DNA of 64,000 nt from Sulfuritalea sp. (GCF_017302275.1 NZ_JAFLDR010000006.1:78354-142353), one strand, 5' to 3'. Counted from the stretch's first letter, positions 8,645-17,047 are shown. Notes: generated by a model not told the origin, from the sequence alone. Numbers and translations: made by a program.

Positions 8645-9579
8645 CAGAAATACCCTTCCTTCTTGCGTTGCTCCATCGCGGCTTCGGAGGCCTGGTCATC
8701 CAGCCTTGTCGCGCCGCGCTCGGTTACGGTGGTGGTGGCGGTCTCGGCGATGATCTTGTGCACCGTGTCGGCATCCGATTCGACCGGTGCCGTGCAGGTG
8801 ATGTCGCCGACGGTGCGAAAGCGCACCCGCAGCTGCTCGACCACGTCGCCGTCGCGCGCCGGCGTGAGTTCCGTCACCGGCTGCAACAGACTGCCCCTGC
8901 GGATAACCGGGCGAACGTGGGCGAAGTAGATCGACGGCAAGGCCAGGCCTTCGCGCTCGATGTACTGCCAGACGTCGAGTTCGGTCCAGTTCGAGATCGG
9001 AAAGGCGCGGATGTTCTCGCCCTTGTGCACCCGGGCGTTTAACAAATTCCACAGCTCGGGGCGCTGATTCTTCGGATCCCATCCGCCGAATTCGTCGCGG
9101 AAGGAAAAGATGCGCTCCTTGGCGCGGGCCTTTTCCTCGTCGCGGCGGGCGCCTCCGATGCACGCATCGAAGCCGAATTCCTCGATGGCTTCGAGCAGGG
9201 TCACCGACTGGTGCTTGTTGCGCGACTCGTCGGCCGACTTGAGGCGCACCGTGCCGCGCGACATCGAGCTTTCGACCGAACGTACGATCAGGCGCTCGTT
9301 CAATTGGCAGGCACGGGCATCGCGGAAATCGATGACTTCGGGGTAGTTGTGCCCGGTGTCGATGTGCAGCAGCGGGAAGGGGAAGCGGCCGGGACGGAAG
9401 GCCTTCTCGGCCAGGCGCAGGAGCACGATGGAATCCTTACCGCCCGAGAACAGCAGAGCCGGATTGCTGCACTGGCCTGCGACTTCGCGCAGGATGTAAA
9501 TCGCTTCGGCCTCCAGCCAGTCGAGGTGGTCGAGGGCGGGACGCAGCGGCAGTAGCGGATTGAAGACAGGCGCGTTCAT
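8644..9579 (-). CDS. cysD: Sulfate adenylyltransferase subunit 2
   Basis: Small catalytic subunit of ATP sulfurylase, 311 aa, a PP-loop ATP pyrophosphatase-fold enzyme that forms APS from ATP and sulfate. The PP-loop FSGGKDSIVLL is at about residues 44-54. Other conserved parts are HIDTGHNYPEVIDFRD, GGARRDEEKARAKER and the C-terminal TERGATRLDDQ. The gene overlaps cysH by 4 nt (ATGA) at its start and cysN by 1 nt at its end, so it lies in the middle of a coupled cysHDN series. Confidence 0.96.
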   Translation of the reverse strand: MNAPVFNPLLPLRPALDHLDWLEAEAIYILREVAGQCSNPALLFSGGKDSIVLLRLAEKAFRPGRFPFPLLHIDTGHNYPEVIDFRDARACQLNERLIVRSVESSMSRGTVRLKSADESRNKHQSVTLLEAIEEFGFDACIGGARRDEEKARAKERIFSFRDEFGGWDPKNQRPELWNLLNARVHKGENIRAFPISNWTELDVWQYIEREGLALPSIYFAHVRPVIRRGSLLQPVTELTPARDGDVVEQLRVRFRTVGDITCTAPVESDADTVHKIIAETATTTVTERGATRLDDQASEAAMEQRKKEGYF

Positions 9580-10382
9580 GCCGCCGCCGTTCCGTCAGCG
9601 ACCGAAGGAAGTCCCTGTGGGGCGCCGACTTTTGGCGTGGCGATGCGTTGCAGCTTGCCATCCACCAGATGCAGGCCGCATTCCTTGCTCTCCGGGGATT
9701 CCCACCACCAGCGACCCGCGCGCACGTCCTCGCCGGGCTGGATGGCTCGGGTGCAGGGGGCGCAGCCGATCGAAGGATAGTTGCGGTCGTGCAGCGCGTT
9801 GTAGGGCACCCGGTTGGCGCGCAGATAAGCCCAGACTTCGCGTTCGCTCCAGTCCGCCAGCGGGCTGATCTTTACCAGGTTGTTGGCGCTGTCGAAGCTG
9901 ATGGTCTTGAGCTTTTCGCGGGTCGGCGATTGCGCCGCACGCAGGCCGGCGATCCAGGCCTGCTTGCCGGCCAGCGCGCGCTGCAGCGGTTCGATCTTGC
10001 GTGCGTGGCAGCAGGCCTTGCGCGCCTCCACCGAGTTGTAGAAGCCGTTGATGCCATGGGCAGCGACGAAGTCCTGCACGGCTTCGTGGCGCGGTGCGAA
10101 TACCTCCAGGCGGCGGCCGTAGTGGCGCTCGGCGCGTGCCATCAACTCGCAGGTTTCGGCCGGCAGTCGCCCGGTGTCGAGCGAGAAAATACCGATCTCG
10201 ATGCCTTCGCTCCAGATCATGTCGGTCAGCACCATGTCCTCGGCGCCCAGGCTGTTGGCGAACACGACGGGTGCGTAGTCGCGCGCGACGTCGCGCAGCA
10301 GTTGCTTGACGCCGACGGCTTTATCGGCAACGGTGGCGACCAATTCCAGGTCGGCAAGATCGGGCAGGTTTTCGCGCAGCAT
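9576..10382 (-). CDS. cysH: Adenylylsulfate (APS) reductase, CysH family, 4Fe-4S type
   Basis: Reduces activated sulfate to sulfite in the cytoplasm. It has 268 aa from ATG 10382, which has GAAGGAG about 7 nt upstream; a TTG five codons earlier overlaps that ribosome-binding site and is less likely. Four-iron cluster ligands of the APS-using subtype are present: CC at 124-125 (KACCHARK), C207 and C210 (SIGCAPC). The redox-active C235 is in KECGLH. This, plus the lack of APS kinase nearby, points to APS rather than PAPS. The last residues (from about KVGAPQGLPS) are encoded by a dispersed repeat at 9585-9633. Confidence 0.93.
   Translation of the reverse strand: MLRENLPDLADLELVATVADKAVGVKQLLRDVARDYAPVVFANSLGAEDMVLTDMIWSEGIEIGIFSLDTGRLPAETCELMARAERHYGRRLEVFAPRHEAVQDFVAAHGINGFYNSVEARKACCHARKIEPLQRALAGKQAWIAGLRAAQSPTREKLKTISFDSANNLVKISPLADWSEREVWAYLRANRVPYNALHDRNYPSIGCAPCTRAIQPGEDVRAGRWWWESPESKECGLHLVDGKLQRIATPKVGAPQGLPSVADGTAAA
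9585..9633 (-). repeat. Dispersed GC-rich repeat, long form (copy A)
   Basis: On the minus strand it reads AAAAGTCGGCGCCCCACAGG, then GACTTCCTTCGGTCGCTGACG and GAACGGCG. It matches copies at 21496-21541 and 58221-58265. It lies inside the 3' end of cysH, encoding its C-terminal tail and ending near the cysD start. Confidence 0.8.
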
Positions 10383-10405
10383 GGCAGGCTCCTTCAAATC
10401 CGTAA

Positions 10406-10930
10406 TCAGGCGGCCCGTCGGCGGAACAGGGGCAGCGGTTGTACCGCGTCACCCTGGTAGCTTTCGGGGAAATCATCGAACGCGGCCAGCGCCTCCTCGG
10501 CGCTCTTGCCTTCGCCGATGACGAAGGCGTCGAAGCCGACGCGATTGAGGAAGAAGATCTGGTCGCGGCCGATGTCGCCGAAGGCGCGTAGCTCGCCGTC
10601 GTAGCCGTGGCGCTCGCGCAGCAATCGGCCGGTCGAATAGCCGCGGCCGTCGGCGAGTTTCGGGAAATGCACGGCGATCACGGTGAAGTCGTCGATGTCG
10701 GCCGCGATCTCGGCCAGGTCGTCCTCGGGCGCGAGCCAGATGCCCAGCGGCGTGCCATGTTCGTACTCCCGATGGATCAGGCAGGCTTTCTTCGCCTTCC
10801 ATACCGCGACAGGGACCAGCAGCGGACCGACCGGCAGGCAGACGTCGAAGGGCGCCTCGCCGTCGACCAGGTTCACGACTTTCCAGGCGTCATCCTGCAG
10901 CCGACGCTCCTTGATGATTTGCTTAGCCAT
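10406..10930 (-). CDS. DUF934 family protein, sulfite-reduction associated
   Basis: A 174-aa protein resembling the DUF934 family, which is repeatedly found next to cysI and cysH in beta- and gammaproteobacteria and is thought to assist sulfite reduction; the biochemical role is not known to me. Visible family-like stretches are PVAVWKAKKACLIH, the acidic PLGIWLAPEDD, VIAVHFPKLADGRGYSTGRL and FLNRVGFDAFVIGEGKSAEE. No signal peptide or membrane helix is seen. It overlaps the end of cysI by 8 nt and precedes cysH by 23 nt, so it is within the operon. Function is inferred from context. Confidence 0.85.
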   Translation of the reverse strand: MAKQIIKERRLQDDAWKVVNLVDGEAPFDVCLPVGPLLVPVAVWKAKKACLIHREYEHGTPLGIWLAPEDDLAEIAADIDDFTVIAVHFPKLADGRGYSTGRLLRERHGYDGELRAFGDIGRDQIFFLNRVGFDAFVIGEGKSAEEALAAFDDFPESYQGDAVQPLPLFRRRAA

Positions 10931-12605
10931 TGACGGCTCTCCTTGATTGATGGGGATGCGGATATGCAGCGTGCTGAAAGACTAGGATGCCGATGCGGTC
11001 GAAGGTATCGATGAAGCGCTCGTCGGCGTGGCGGTGCGCGAGGTAGGCTGCGATCAGGCGCTCGACGGCGTCCGGCACGTCGGCGGCGGCAAAGGCCCGG
11101 CCGATCACTTCGCCGATGCGTGCCTCACTGCCCTGGCGACCGCCCAGCGTGATCTGGTACCACTCCGCGCCGTTCTTGTCGACGCCGAGGATGCCGATCG
11201 CGCCTAGATGATGGTGGCCGCAGGAGTTCATGCAGCCGGACATGTTGAGTTCGAGTTCGCCGATGTCGTGCTGGTAGTCGAGATCCTCGAAGCGCTCCTG
11301 GATCGCGGCGGCAATCGGCAGCGAGCGGGCGTTGGCCAGCGCGCAGAAATCGCCGCCGGGGCAGGCGATCAGGTCCTGGATCAGGCCCACGGTCGGAGAA
11401 GCAAGTCCCGCCGCCTTGGCGCGATGCCAGACGGTGTAAAGCTCGCGCTGCGGCACATCGGCGAGGATCAGGTTCTGCTCGTGGGAGACACGGATCTCGC
11501 CGAAGCTGTAGCGCTCGGCCAGGTCCGCCGCCGCTTCCATCTGTTCGCTGCTTGCGTCGCCCGGCGCTGCACCCAGCTTTTTCAGCGACAGCGTAACGGC
11601 GGCGTAGCCCGCAATCTTGTGTGCCTGCACGTTGCGCGCTACCCAGCACGCGAAAGCCTTGTCCTCGCGCAGGTGGGAGAGGTGGCAGAGGTCGTCCGCG
11701 GCCAGGGTTTCATAAGCGGGTGCGGCAAACTGCGCGGTCACGCGCGCGACTTCCGCTTGGGTCAGGGTCGCTGGGCCGCCCTGGAGGTTTGTCCACTCCG
11801 CTTCTACCTGCCGGGAAAACTCCTCACGGCCGAGTGCCTTGACCAGGATCTTGATGCGCGCCTTGTAGGTATTGTCGCGGCGGCCATGGCGGTTGAATAC
11901 CCGCACCAGCGCCTCGGTGTAGGTCAGCAGATGTTGCCAGGGCAGAAACTCTCGAATCACCTGACCCAGCAGCGGGGTACGGCCGAGGCCGCCGCCGGCG
12001 TACACCTTGAAGCCGATCTCGCCGGCATCGTTCCGGACCACCTGCAAGCCGATGTCATGCACCTGGATCGCCGCGCGGTCTTCCGTGGCGCCGGAAATGG
12101 CGACCTTGAACTTGCGCGGCAGGTAGGAGAACTCCGGGTGGAAGGTGGACCACTGACGAAGGATCTCGGCCCAGGGGCGCGGATCGGCGATCTCGTCGGC
12201 GGCGATGCCGGCGAAATGGTCGGTGGTCACGTTGCGGATGCAGTTGCCCGAGGTCTGGATCGCGTGCAGTTCGTCCCGCGCCAGGTCGGCCAGGATATCC
12301 GGCACCTCGGCCAGCTTGACCCAGTTCAGTTGCAGGTTGTGGCGCGTGGTGAAGTGGCCGTAGCCGCGGTCAAAACGGCGCGCCACGTCAGCAAAGCGGC
12401 GCAGCTGCGCCGCCGAGATCAGGCCGTAGGGCACCGCGAGGCGCAGCATCGGGCCGTGGCGCTGGATGTAGAGGCCGTTCTGCAGGCGCAGCGGGCGGAA
12501 CTCGTCATCCGACAGTTCGCCGGCCAGGTAGCGTTCCGTCTGGCCGCGAAACTGGGCAACGCGGGCCTGGACAATGGCGTGGTCGTGGTCGTCGTATCTG
12601 TACAT
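10923..12605 (-). CDS. cysI: Sulfite reductase, siroheme/4Fe-4S hemoprotein (CysI type)
   Basis: Six-electron reduction of sulfite to sulfide. The protein has 560 aa. Two ferredoxin-like half-domains and two siroheme/Fe-S half-domains are expected, with ligands C415, C421 (CPGGDFC) and C458, C462 (SGCMNSC) visible. The N-terminal part has GYGHFTTRHNLQLNW, typical of the nitrite/sulfite reductase family. The start at 12605 has AAGGAAA upstream. No flavoprotein partner (CysJ) is in the window, so the electron donor is unclear; a ferredoxin or a separately encoded reductase is possible. A ferredoxin-nitrite reductase is the alternative, but context favours sulfite. Confidence 0.9.
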   Translation of the reverse strand: MYRYDDHDHAIVQARVAQFRGQTERYLAGELSDDEFRPLRLQNGLYIQRHGPMLRLAVPYGLISAAQLRRFADVARRFDRGYGHFTTRHNLQLNWVKLAEVPDILADLARDELHAIQTSGNCIRNVTTDHFAGIAADEIADPRPWAEILRQWSTFHPEFSYLPRKFKVAISGATEDRAAIQVHDIGLQVVRNDAGEIGFKVYAGGGLGRTPLLGQVIREFLPWQHLLTYTEALVRVFNRHGRRDNTYKARIKILVKALGREEFSRQVEAEWTNLQGGPATLTQAEVARVTAQFAAPAYETLAADDLCHLSHLREDKAFACWVARNVQAHKIAGYAAVTLSLKKLGAAPGDASSEQMEAAADLAERYSFGEIRVSHEQNLILADVPQRELYTVWHRAKAAGLASPTVGLIQDLIACPGGDFCALANARSLPIAAAIQERFEDLDYQHDIGELELNMSGCMNSCGHHHLGAIGILGVDKNGAEWYQITLGGRQGSEARIGEVIGRAFAAADVPDAVERLIAAYLAHRHADERFIDTFDRIGILVFQHAAYPHPHQSRRAVNG

Positions 12606-12652
12606 GGTGTTTCCTTAATGTGAAACAACGCGTTCGAAGCGACGGGTGATTG

Positions 12653-12722
12653 CCGAGCGAAGCGAGCCGACTGGTAGCCCCGCCCTGGGGCGGGGATGGG
12701 GGTGGGGGGCGTTCAATTTGCC
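12653..12722 (-). repeat. GC-rich intergenic repeat family 3, copy 1
   Basis: About 70 nt upstream of cysI that aligns, on the minus strand, with 39062-39138: shared blocks are ATTGAACGCCCC, a C-rich stretch, a stem-loop, then GGCTCGC and GCTCG. The stem here is CCCCGCCC (12678-12685) with GGGCGGGG (12688-12695). The remainder of the 163-nt gap between cysI and the TauE gene shows nothing else. Confidence 0.65.
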
Positions 12723-12768
12723 TTTCGCGCGTTTCATCTTTCGCAGGTGGTACCGGGTGCCATGAGCG

Positions 12769-13572
12769 TTAAGTCAAGATCAATTTGCCGCCGATCAGCA
12801 GCAGCACGGAAGCGAGCAGGCCGCGCAGGGCGCGTTCGGGAACCCGGGCGGCAAAATGGGCACCGAGCGCGATGCCGGGTAGCGAACCGATCAGCAGCGA
12901 AACCAGCAGCACCACGTCGACCGTGCCCAGCCACCAGTGGCCGAGCCCGGCGACCAGGGTCAGCGGCACGGCGTGGGCGATGTCGGAGCCGACAATGCGG
13001 CGCGTAGCGAGCTGCGGATAGAGGAAGGTCAGCGCGGTGACACCGAGGGCGCCGGCGCCGACCGAGGAGATCGTCACCAGTGCGCCGACCACGACACCGA
13101 CGGCGACCGTCAGGCTGGCAACATGGCGATGCGAAAAGTCGGCGCTGGCGCTACGGCGTTTTGCGAGGTCCAGCAGGCGCTGGCGGAAAAACAGGGAGAG
13201 GGCGGTCAGCAGCAGGGCGAATCCGAGCACCACCGAGATCAGGCCCGTGGCGCCGTGGCCCTGCACCCCGAGTTGCGCCAGCACCAGCAGAGTCAGCGCG
13301 GCCGCCGGCACGCTGCCCAGCGCCAGGCGTCCGGTGATCGCCCAGTCGATGTTGCCGTGGCGATGGTGCACCCAGGAACCGCCGCTCTTGGTGATCGCCG
13401 CGTAAAGCAAGTCAGTACCCACTGCGGTGGCCGGCTTGAAGCCGAAGAGCAGGACCAGCAGCGGAGTCATCAGCGAACCGCCGCCGACGCCGGTCAGGCC
13501 GACCAGAACGCCGACGGCGAAACCGGAAAAAGGGAGGGCGGGATTGAAGGCGAATTCCATGATGCAGTGCAT
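12769..13572 (-). CDS. Sulfite exporter TauE/SafE family permease
   Basis: A 267-aa integral membrane protein with about eight hydrophobic helices in two repeats, each beginning with a TauE/SafE-like motif (VGLTGVGGGSLMTPLL near the N-terminus; GALVTISSVGAGALGVTAL in the second half). These permeases move sulfite, sulfonate-derived anions or related compounds. Its place beside cysI and the divergent cysB suggests sulfur-compound transport, possibly sulfate uptake, but substrate and direction are not shown. Starts at 13572 and 13560 are both possible. A copy of a dispersed short repeat lies in frame in the central loop (encoding about RRSASADFS). Confidence 0.88.
   Translation of the reverse strand: MHCIMEFAFNPALPFSGFAVGVLVGLTGVGGGSLMTPLLVLLFGFKPATAVGTDLLYAAITKSGGSWVHHRHGNIDWAITGRLALGSVPAAALTLLVLAQLGVQGHGATGLISVVLGFALLLTALSLFFRQRLLDLAKRRSASADFSHRHVASLTVAVGVVVGALVTISSVGAGALGVTALTFLYPQLATRRIVGSDIAHAVPLTLVAGLGHWWLGTVDVVLLVSLLIGSLPGIALGAHFAARVPERALRGLLASVLLLIGGKLILT
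13135..13158 (+). repeat. Dispersed GC-rich repeat, short form (copy D)
   Basis: Reads AAAGTCGGCGCTGGCG followed by CTACGGCG, identical over 24 nt to the copy at 16950-16973. It is embedded in the TauE/SafE gene, in the loop between the two halves. Confidence 0.8.
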
Positions 13573-13624
13573 CGTAGCGGCTTCATATAGTCCTGAAAAA
13601 TACTTAGTAGTAATTTCAATAGAA

Positions 13625-13642
13625 CCATTTGTTATATAATGG
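13625..13642 (+). promoter_or_regulatory. cysB promoter -10 box within an inverted repeat
   Basis: TATAAT at 13635-13640 lies 7 nt before the cysB ATG (13647). It is inside the inverted repeat CCATT (13625-13629) and AATGG (13638-13642). The 74-nt AT-rich gap between cysB and the divergent TauE gene must hold both promoters. The closeness to the start suggests a leaderless or very short-leader mRNA. No convincing -35 box is seen. Confidence 0.4.
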
Positions 13643-13646
13643 CCTT

Positions 13647-14588
13647 ATGAAACTTCAGCAGCTTCGCTACCTGGTGGAAGTCGAGCAACGCGGCCTCAGC
13701 GTTTCCGCCGCGGCGGAAGCCCTGTTCACCTCCCAGCCCGGAGTCTCCAAACAAATCGGAATGCTCGAAGAGGAATTGGGCGTGACCATCTTCGAGCGCA
13801 GCGGCAAACGCCTCGTCGCCGTGACCGCGCCCGGCCGCACCGTGCTGGCCATGGCGCGCCGCATCCTTGGCGAGGCGCGGAACATGAAACGGGTGGGCGA
13901 GGATTACGCAGCGGAAGGCAGCGGCAGCCTGTCCATCGCCACTACCCACACCCAGGCGCGGTACACGCTACCACCGGTGATCCAGCGCTTCGTGCAGCGC
14001 CACCCGGCGATCCGCCTGCACATCCAGCAGGGCAGTCCGTCGCAGGTCGCGGATTGGGTTCTTGACGGCAGCGCCGACCTCGGCATCGCCACCGAGGCGC
14101 TCGACCGCTATCCGGAATTCCTGACCCTGCCCTGTTTCCAGTGGGCCCACCTGGTCGTCACGCCGCGCGGGCATCCCCTGTTGGCGCAGCAACCGCTGAC
14201 GCTGGCGGCGCTGGCCGGCTATCCGCTGATTACCTATGATGCGACTTTCACCGGCCGCTCCCGCATCGACCGCGCCTTCGAGCGACACGATCTGCGCCCC
14301 AACGTGATGCTGACCGCGATCGACTCCGACGTGATCAAGACCTACGTCGGACTGGGGCTCGGTGTCGGCATCATCGCCGAGATGGCCTTTGATCCGCAGC
14401 GCGACGATTCCCTGTCGGCAATTGCGGCAACCCACCTGTTCGAGGGCAACACCACGCGCGTGGCTTTCCGCCGCGACGCCTGGATGCGGGGCTTCGAGTA
14501 TGACTTCATGGAACTGCTCGCACCCCAATTGACCCGGCCGGTGATCGAGGCCACGCAACGCGGTGAGGGCATCGACCCCGGCTTGTAG
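13647..14588 (+). CDS. cysB: LysR-type transcriptional regulator CysB
   Basis: LysR-family regulator of sulfur assimilation, 313 aa. The N-terminal winged helix-turn-helix (QQLRYLVEVEQRGLSVSAAA, then LFTSQPGVSKQIGMLEEEL) is followed by the CysB-type effector domain with ATTHTQARYTLPPVI, which in known CysB binds O-acetylserine/N-acetylserine or sulfate. The start at 13647 matches the family (MKLQQLRYL); an ATG at 13629 lies before the -10 box and is rejected. Divergent orientation from the sulfur genes supports direct control of that operon. Confidence 0.94.
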   Translation: MKLQQLRYLVEVEQRGLSVSAAAEALFTSQPGVSKQIGMLEEELGVTIFERSGKRLVAVTAPGRTVLAMARRILGEARNMKRVGEDYAAEGSGSLSIATTHTQARYTLPPVIQRFVQRHPAIRLHIQQGSPSQVADWVLDGSADLGIATEALDRYPEFLTLPCFQWAHLVVTPRGHPLLAQQPLTLAALAGYPLITYDATFTGRSRIDRAFERHDLRPNVMLTAIDSDVIKTYVGLGLGVGIIAEMAFDPQRDDSLSAIAATHLFEGNTTRVAFRRDAWMRGFEYDFMELLAPQLTRPVIEATQRGEGIDPGL

Positions 14589-14701
14589 CCTGAGCTGCCG
14601 CAGATTTCGCCCGCGCCGATGACGGCATTTCCCGCGCCGGAAGCTAGAATGGACGCGTTCTCCGATGGCCCCAGCCACATTTCCTTGCGCGAGGTTCGAC
14701 C

Positions 14702-14974
14702 ATGCCCTATACGCCCGATCTAGTCCATGAACTGAACACGCTGATCCGCTTCGACCTGGCGACCAGCCAGCAGGGCATCAAGGTGCACAAGACCGCCGAT
14801 CCGGACGTGATCGCGGCCACCCGCCGGCTTCATGCCAAGGGATTGTTGACGCAGGCCGACGGCGGCTACCTGACGGGATTGGGGCGGGATGCGGCGGAAC
14901 ACGCACAGGCCATGCTGACCATACTTACTTCCAGCGCCAGTTCGTCGTCCGTGCTGCTGCGTGACCTGGCCTAG
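14702..14974 (+). CDS. TIGR02647 family small protein
   Basis: A 90-aa soluble protein beginning MPYTPDLVHELNTLIRF, with KVHKTADPDVIAATRRLHAK and DGGYLTGLGRDAAEHAQ. This resembles a conserved family known as TIGR02647 in gamma- and betaproteobacteria, with a small winged-helix-like appearance; its function is unknown to me. It stands alone between cysB and yjgA, 113 nt after cysB, and is convergent with yjgA (6-nt gap). GAGG is visible upstream of the ATG. Confidence 0.8.
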   Translation: MPYTPDLVHELNTLIRFDLATSQQGIKVHKTADPDVIAATRRLHAKGLLTQADGGYLTGLGRDAAEHAQAMLTILTSSASSSSVLLRDLA

Positions 14975-14980
14975 CCTTCC

Positions 14981-15529
14981 CTAGTCGTCGGCACCGGCGC
15001 TTGCGGCGGCTTCCGGTGTGGCGGCGCCCTTCAGTTCGCGCAGTTCGCGGAACAGTTCGCGATAGGATCGCGGCGGCTTGCCCAGTTGCGCCTCCTTCAG
15101 CGCGTTGCGCCGCAACTGGCGCAAATGCTGCACATCGGCGCCCGGGTAATCGCGGGCCAGTTCGCTGAACGCCGATTCGTCTTCCATCAGGCGCGTGCGC
15201 AAGCGTTCCAGCTGATGCTGGCGAATGTTGGCCGCCTCCGAAACGCCGTTGATTTCATCCATCGCCGCGCGCAGCGGCGCGGCATCGACATCGCGCATGA
15301 TCTTGCCGATGTACTGCATCTGGCGGCGTCGGGCTTCGTGCTTGGTGATGCGCTGCGCTTCCAGCAGGGCATCGCGCAGGCGCTCCGGCATCTCGATTTT
15401 CGCCAGGCGCTCCTTCGATAGCGCCACCAGTTCCGCGCCCAGATCCTGCAGGGCGGTCATTTCGCGCTTCAGCTGCGATTTGCTGGGGCCGGAGTACTGC
15501 GGATCGTCGTCGTAATACGTGTCTTCCAC
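14981..15529 (-). CDS. yjgA: Ribosome biogenesis factor YjgA (DUF615)
   Basis: A 182-aa YjgA/DUF615 protein, a late 50S-associated factor in E. coli. The sequence is largely charged and helical: SKSQLKREMTALQDLGAELV, then RLRDALLEAQRITKHEARRR, MQYIGKIMRDVD, and the C-terminal PPRSYRELFRELREL. It is transcribed divergently from pmbA across an 82-nt gap, an arrangement common in proteobacteria. No odd features. Confidence 0.93.
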   Translation of the reverse strand: MEDTYYDDDPQYSGPSKSQLKREMTALQDLGAELVALSKERLAKIEMPERLRDALLEAQRITKHEARRRQMQYIGKIMRDVDAAPLRAAMDEINGVSEAANIRQHQLERLRTRLMEDESAFSELARDYPGADVQHLRQLRRNALKEAQLGKPPRSYRELFRELRELKGAATPEAAASAGADD

Positions 15530-15579
15530 GGTCTTTTCCCCGGCGCTTGCGAAGGGGAAGGTATCCCCGCTGGGATATG

Positions 15580-15587
15580 ATTATAAC
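15580..15587. promoter_or_regulatory. Overlapping divergent -10 elements of yjgA and pmbA
   Basis: Minus-strand TATAAT (15585-15580) and plus-strand TATAAC (15582-15587) overlap in the 82-nt yjgA-pmbA gap. They lie about 50 and 25 nt from the respective starts. The -35 boxes are not clear, so this is a weak call. Confidence 0.35.
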
Positions 15588-15611
15588 TTCGCCAATTGAA
15601 GGGTTCCCCGC

Positions 15612-16949
15612 ATGTCACAGGCTTTTGCACACACTCAGGAGGCGTTGCGCGCGCTGGCGCAGGATGTCCTCGACTATGCGGCGAGCCGTGGTGCGACGGC
15701 CTGCGAGGTCGATGTTTCGGAAGGGTCCGGCCAATCGGTCAGCGTGCGGCGCCAGGAAGTCGAAACCATCGAGTACAACCGTGACAAGGGGCTCGGCATT
15801 TCGGTGTATATCGGCCAGCGGCGCGGCCATGCCAGCAGCTCCGATTTCTCGTCGGCGGCGACCCGCGCCTCGGTCGATGCCGCATTGTCGATCGCCCGCT
15901 TCACCGCCGAGGACGACTGCGCCGGGCTGCCCGACGCGAAGTTGCTGCAGAAGAAGGAAATGGACCTCGACCTCTTCCACCCATGGAACATTTCCGTGGA
16001 AGATTCGATCGACCTCGCCCGGTGCTGCGAGCAGGCGGCGTTCGATGTCAGCCCGATGGTGAAGAACTCCGAAGGCGCCACCATCTCCGCACAGCAATCG
16101 CATTTCGTTTCCGCCAACAGCCTGGGCTTCATGGGCGGCTTCGCCACGTCGCGCCACTACATCTCCTGCTCGGTGATCGCCGGCGAGGGCGACGACATGC
16201 AGCGCGACGACTGGTACGCGACGCGCCGCGACGCTGCCGGCTTCCCCGATGCCGCGCGCATCGGCGACTACGCGGCGCGGCGCGCGCTGGCGCGCCTGGG
16301 CTCGCGCAAGCTGAAGACGCGCAAATGCCCGGTGATCTTCGAGGCGCCGCTGGCATCAGGCCTGATCGGCAGCTTCGTGCACGCGATTTCCGGCGGCGCG
16401 CTGTACCGCAAGACCTCCTTCCTGCTCGACAGCCTCGGCAAGAAACTGTTTCCCGATTTCGTCGAGATCAGCGAGCGCCCCCACATTCGCGGCGGCTTCG
16501 CCTCCTCGCCCTTCGATGACGATGGCGTTGCCACGCGTGATCGCGAGGTAGTGAAGAACGGTGTGCTGCAAGGCTACTTCCTGTCCAGCTACTCGGCGCG
16601 CAAGCTGGGCATGCAGACCACCGGCAATGCCGGCGGCTCGCACAACCTGCTGGTGCAACCGGGGCGGCACGACCTCAAGGGACTGTTGCGCGAAATGGGC
16701 AGCGGCCTGCTGGTGACCGAACTGCTCGGACAGGGAGTCAACTACGTCACCGGCGACTACTCGCGCGGCGCCGCCGGCTACTGGGTGGAGAAGGGCGAGA
16801 TCGCCTACCCGGTCGAGGAAATCACCATCGCCGGCAACCTGCGCGAGATGCTGCGCGGAATCGTCGCCATCGGCAATGACATCGAGGTTCGCGGCTCGAA
16901 ACAGGTCGGTTCGATCCTGGTCGAACGCATGACCATCGCCGGCAATTAG
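15612..16949 (+). CDS. pmbA: Metalloprotease PmbA/TldE
   Basis: PmbA (TldE), 445 aa, the partner of TldD in a heterodimeric cytoplasmic protease that matures modified peptides and degrades antitoxins in E. coli. Family stretches are GQSVSVRRQEVETIEYNRDK near the N-terminus, the central GSFVHAISGGALYRKTSFLL, and the C-terminal GVNYVTGDYSRGAAGYWVEK and ITIAGNLREML. TldE lacks the HExxxH zinc site of TldD, and none is seen here. No tldD is in the window. It ends one base before a dispersed repeat that marks the edge of the AT-rich island. Confidence 0.95.
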   Translation: MSQAFAHTQEALRALAQDVLDYAASRGATACEVDVSEGSGQSVSVRRQEVETIEYNRDKGLGISVYIGQRRGHASSSDFSSAATRASVDAALSIARFTAEDDCAGLPDAKLLQKKEMDLDLFHPWNISVEDSIDLARCCEQAAFDVSPMVKNSEGATISAQQSHFVSANSLGFMGGFATSRHYISCSVIAGEGDDMQRDDWYATRRDAAGFPDAARIGDYAARRALARLGSRKLKTRKCPVIFEAPLASGLIGSFVHAISGGALYRKTSFLLDSLGKKLFPDFVEISERPHIRGGFASSPFDDDGVATRDREVVKNGVLQGYFLSSYSARKLGMQTTGNAGGSHNLLVQPGRHDLKGLLREMGSGLLVTELLGQGVNYVTGDYSRGAAGYWVEKGEIAYPVEEITIAGNLREMLRGIVAIGNDIEVRGSKQVGSILVERMTIAGN

Positions 16950-16973
16950 AAAGTCGGCGCTGGCGCTACGGCG
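16950..16973 (+). repeat. Dispersed GC-rich repeat, short form (copy E), left edge of nuclease island
   Basis: Reads AAAGTCGGCGCTGGCG followed by CTACGGCG, starting right after the pmbA stop codon. An inverted, near-identical copy lies at 20053-20076, so the two bracket the 17.0-20.0 kb nuclease island. Confidence 0.82.
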
Positions 16974-17047
16974 AGATTTTATTGAGGCAGAGACAGGCCA
17001 TTTCCGGTCAATGGCACCGCGCTTCCATACCGGTCATTGGTTCTGAT

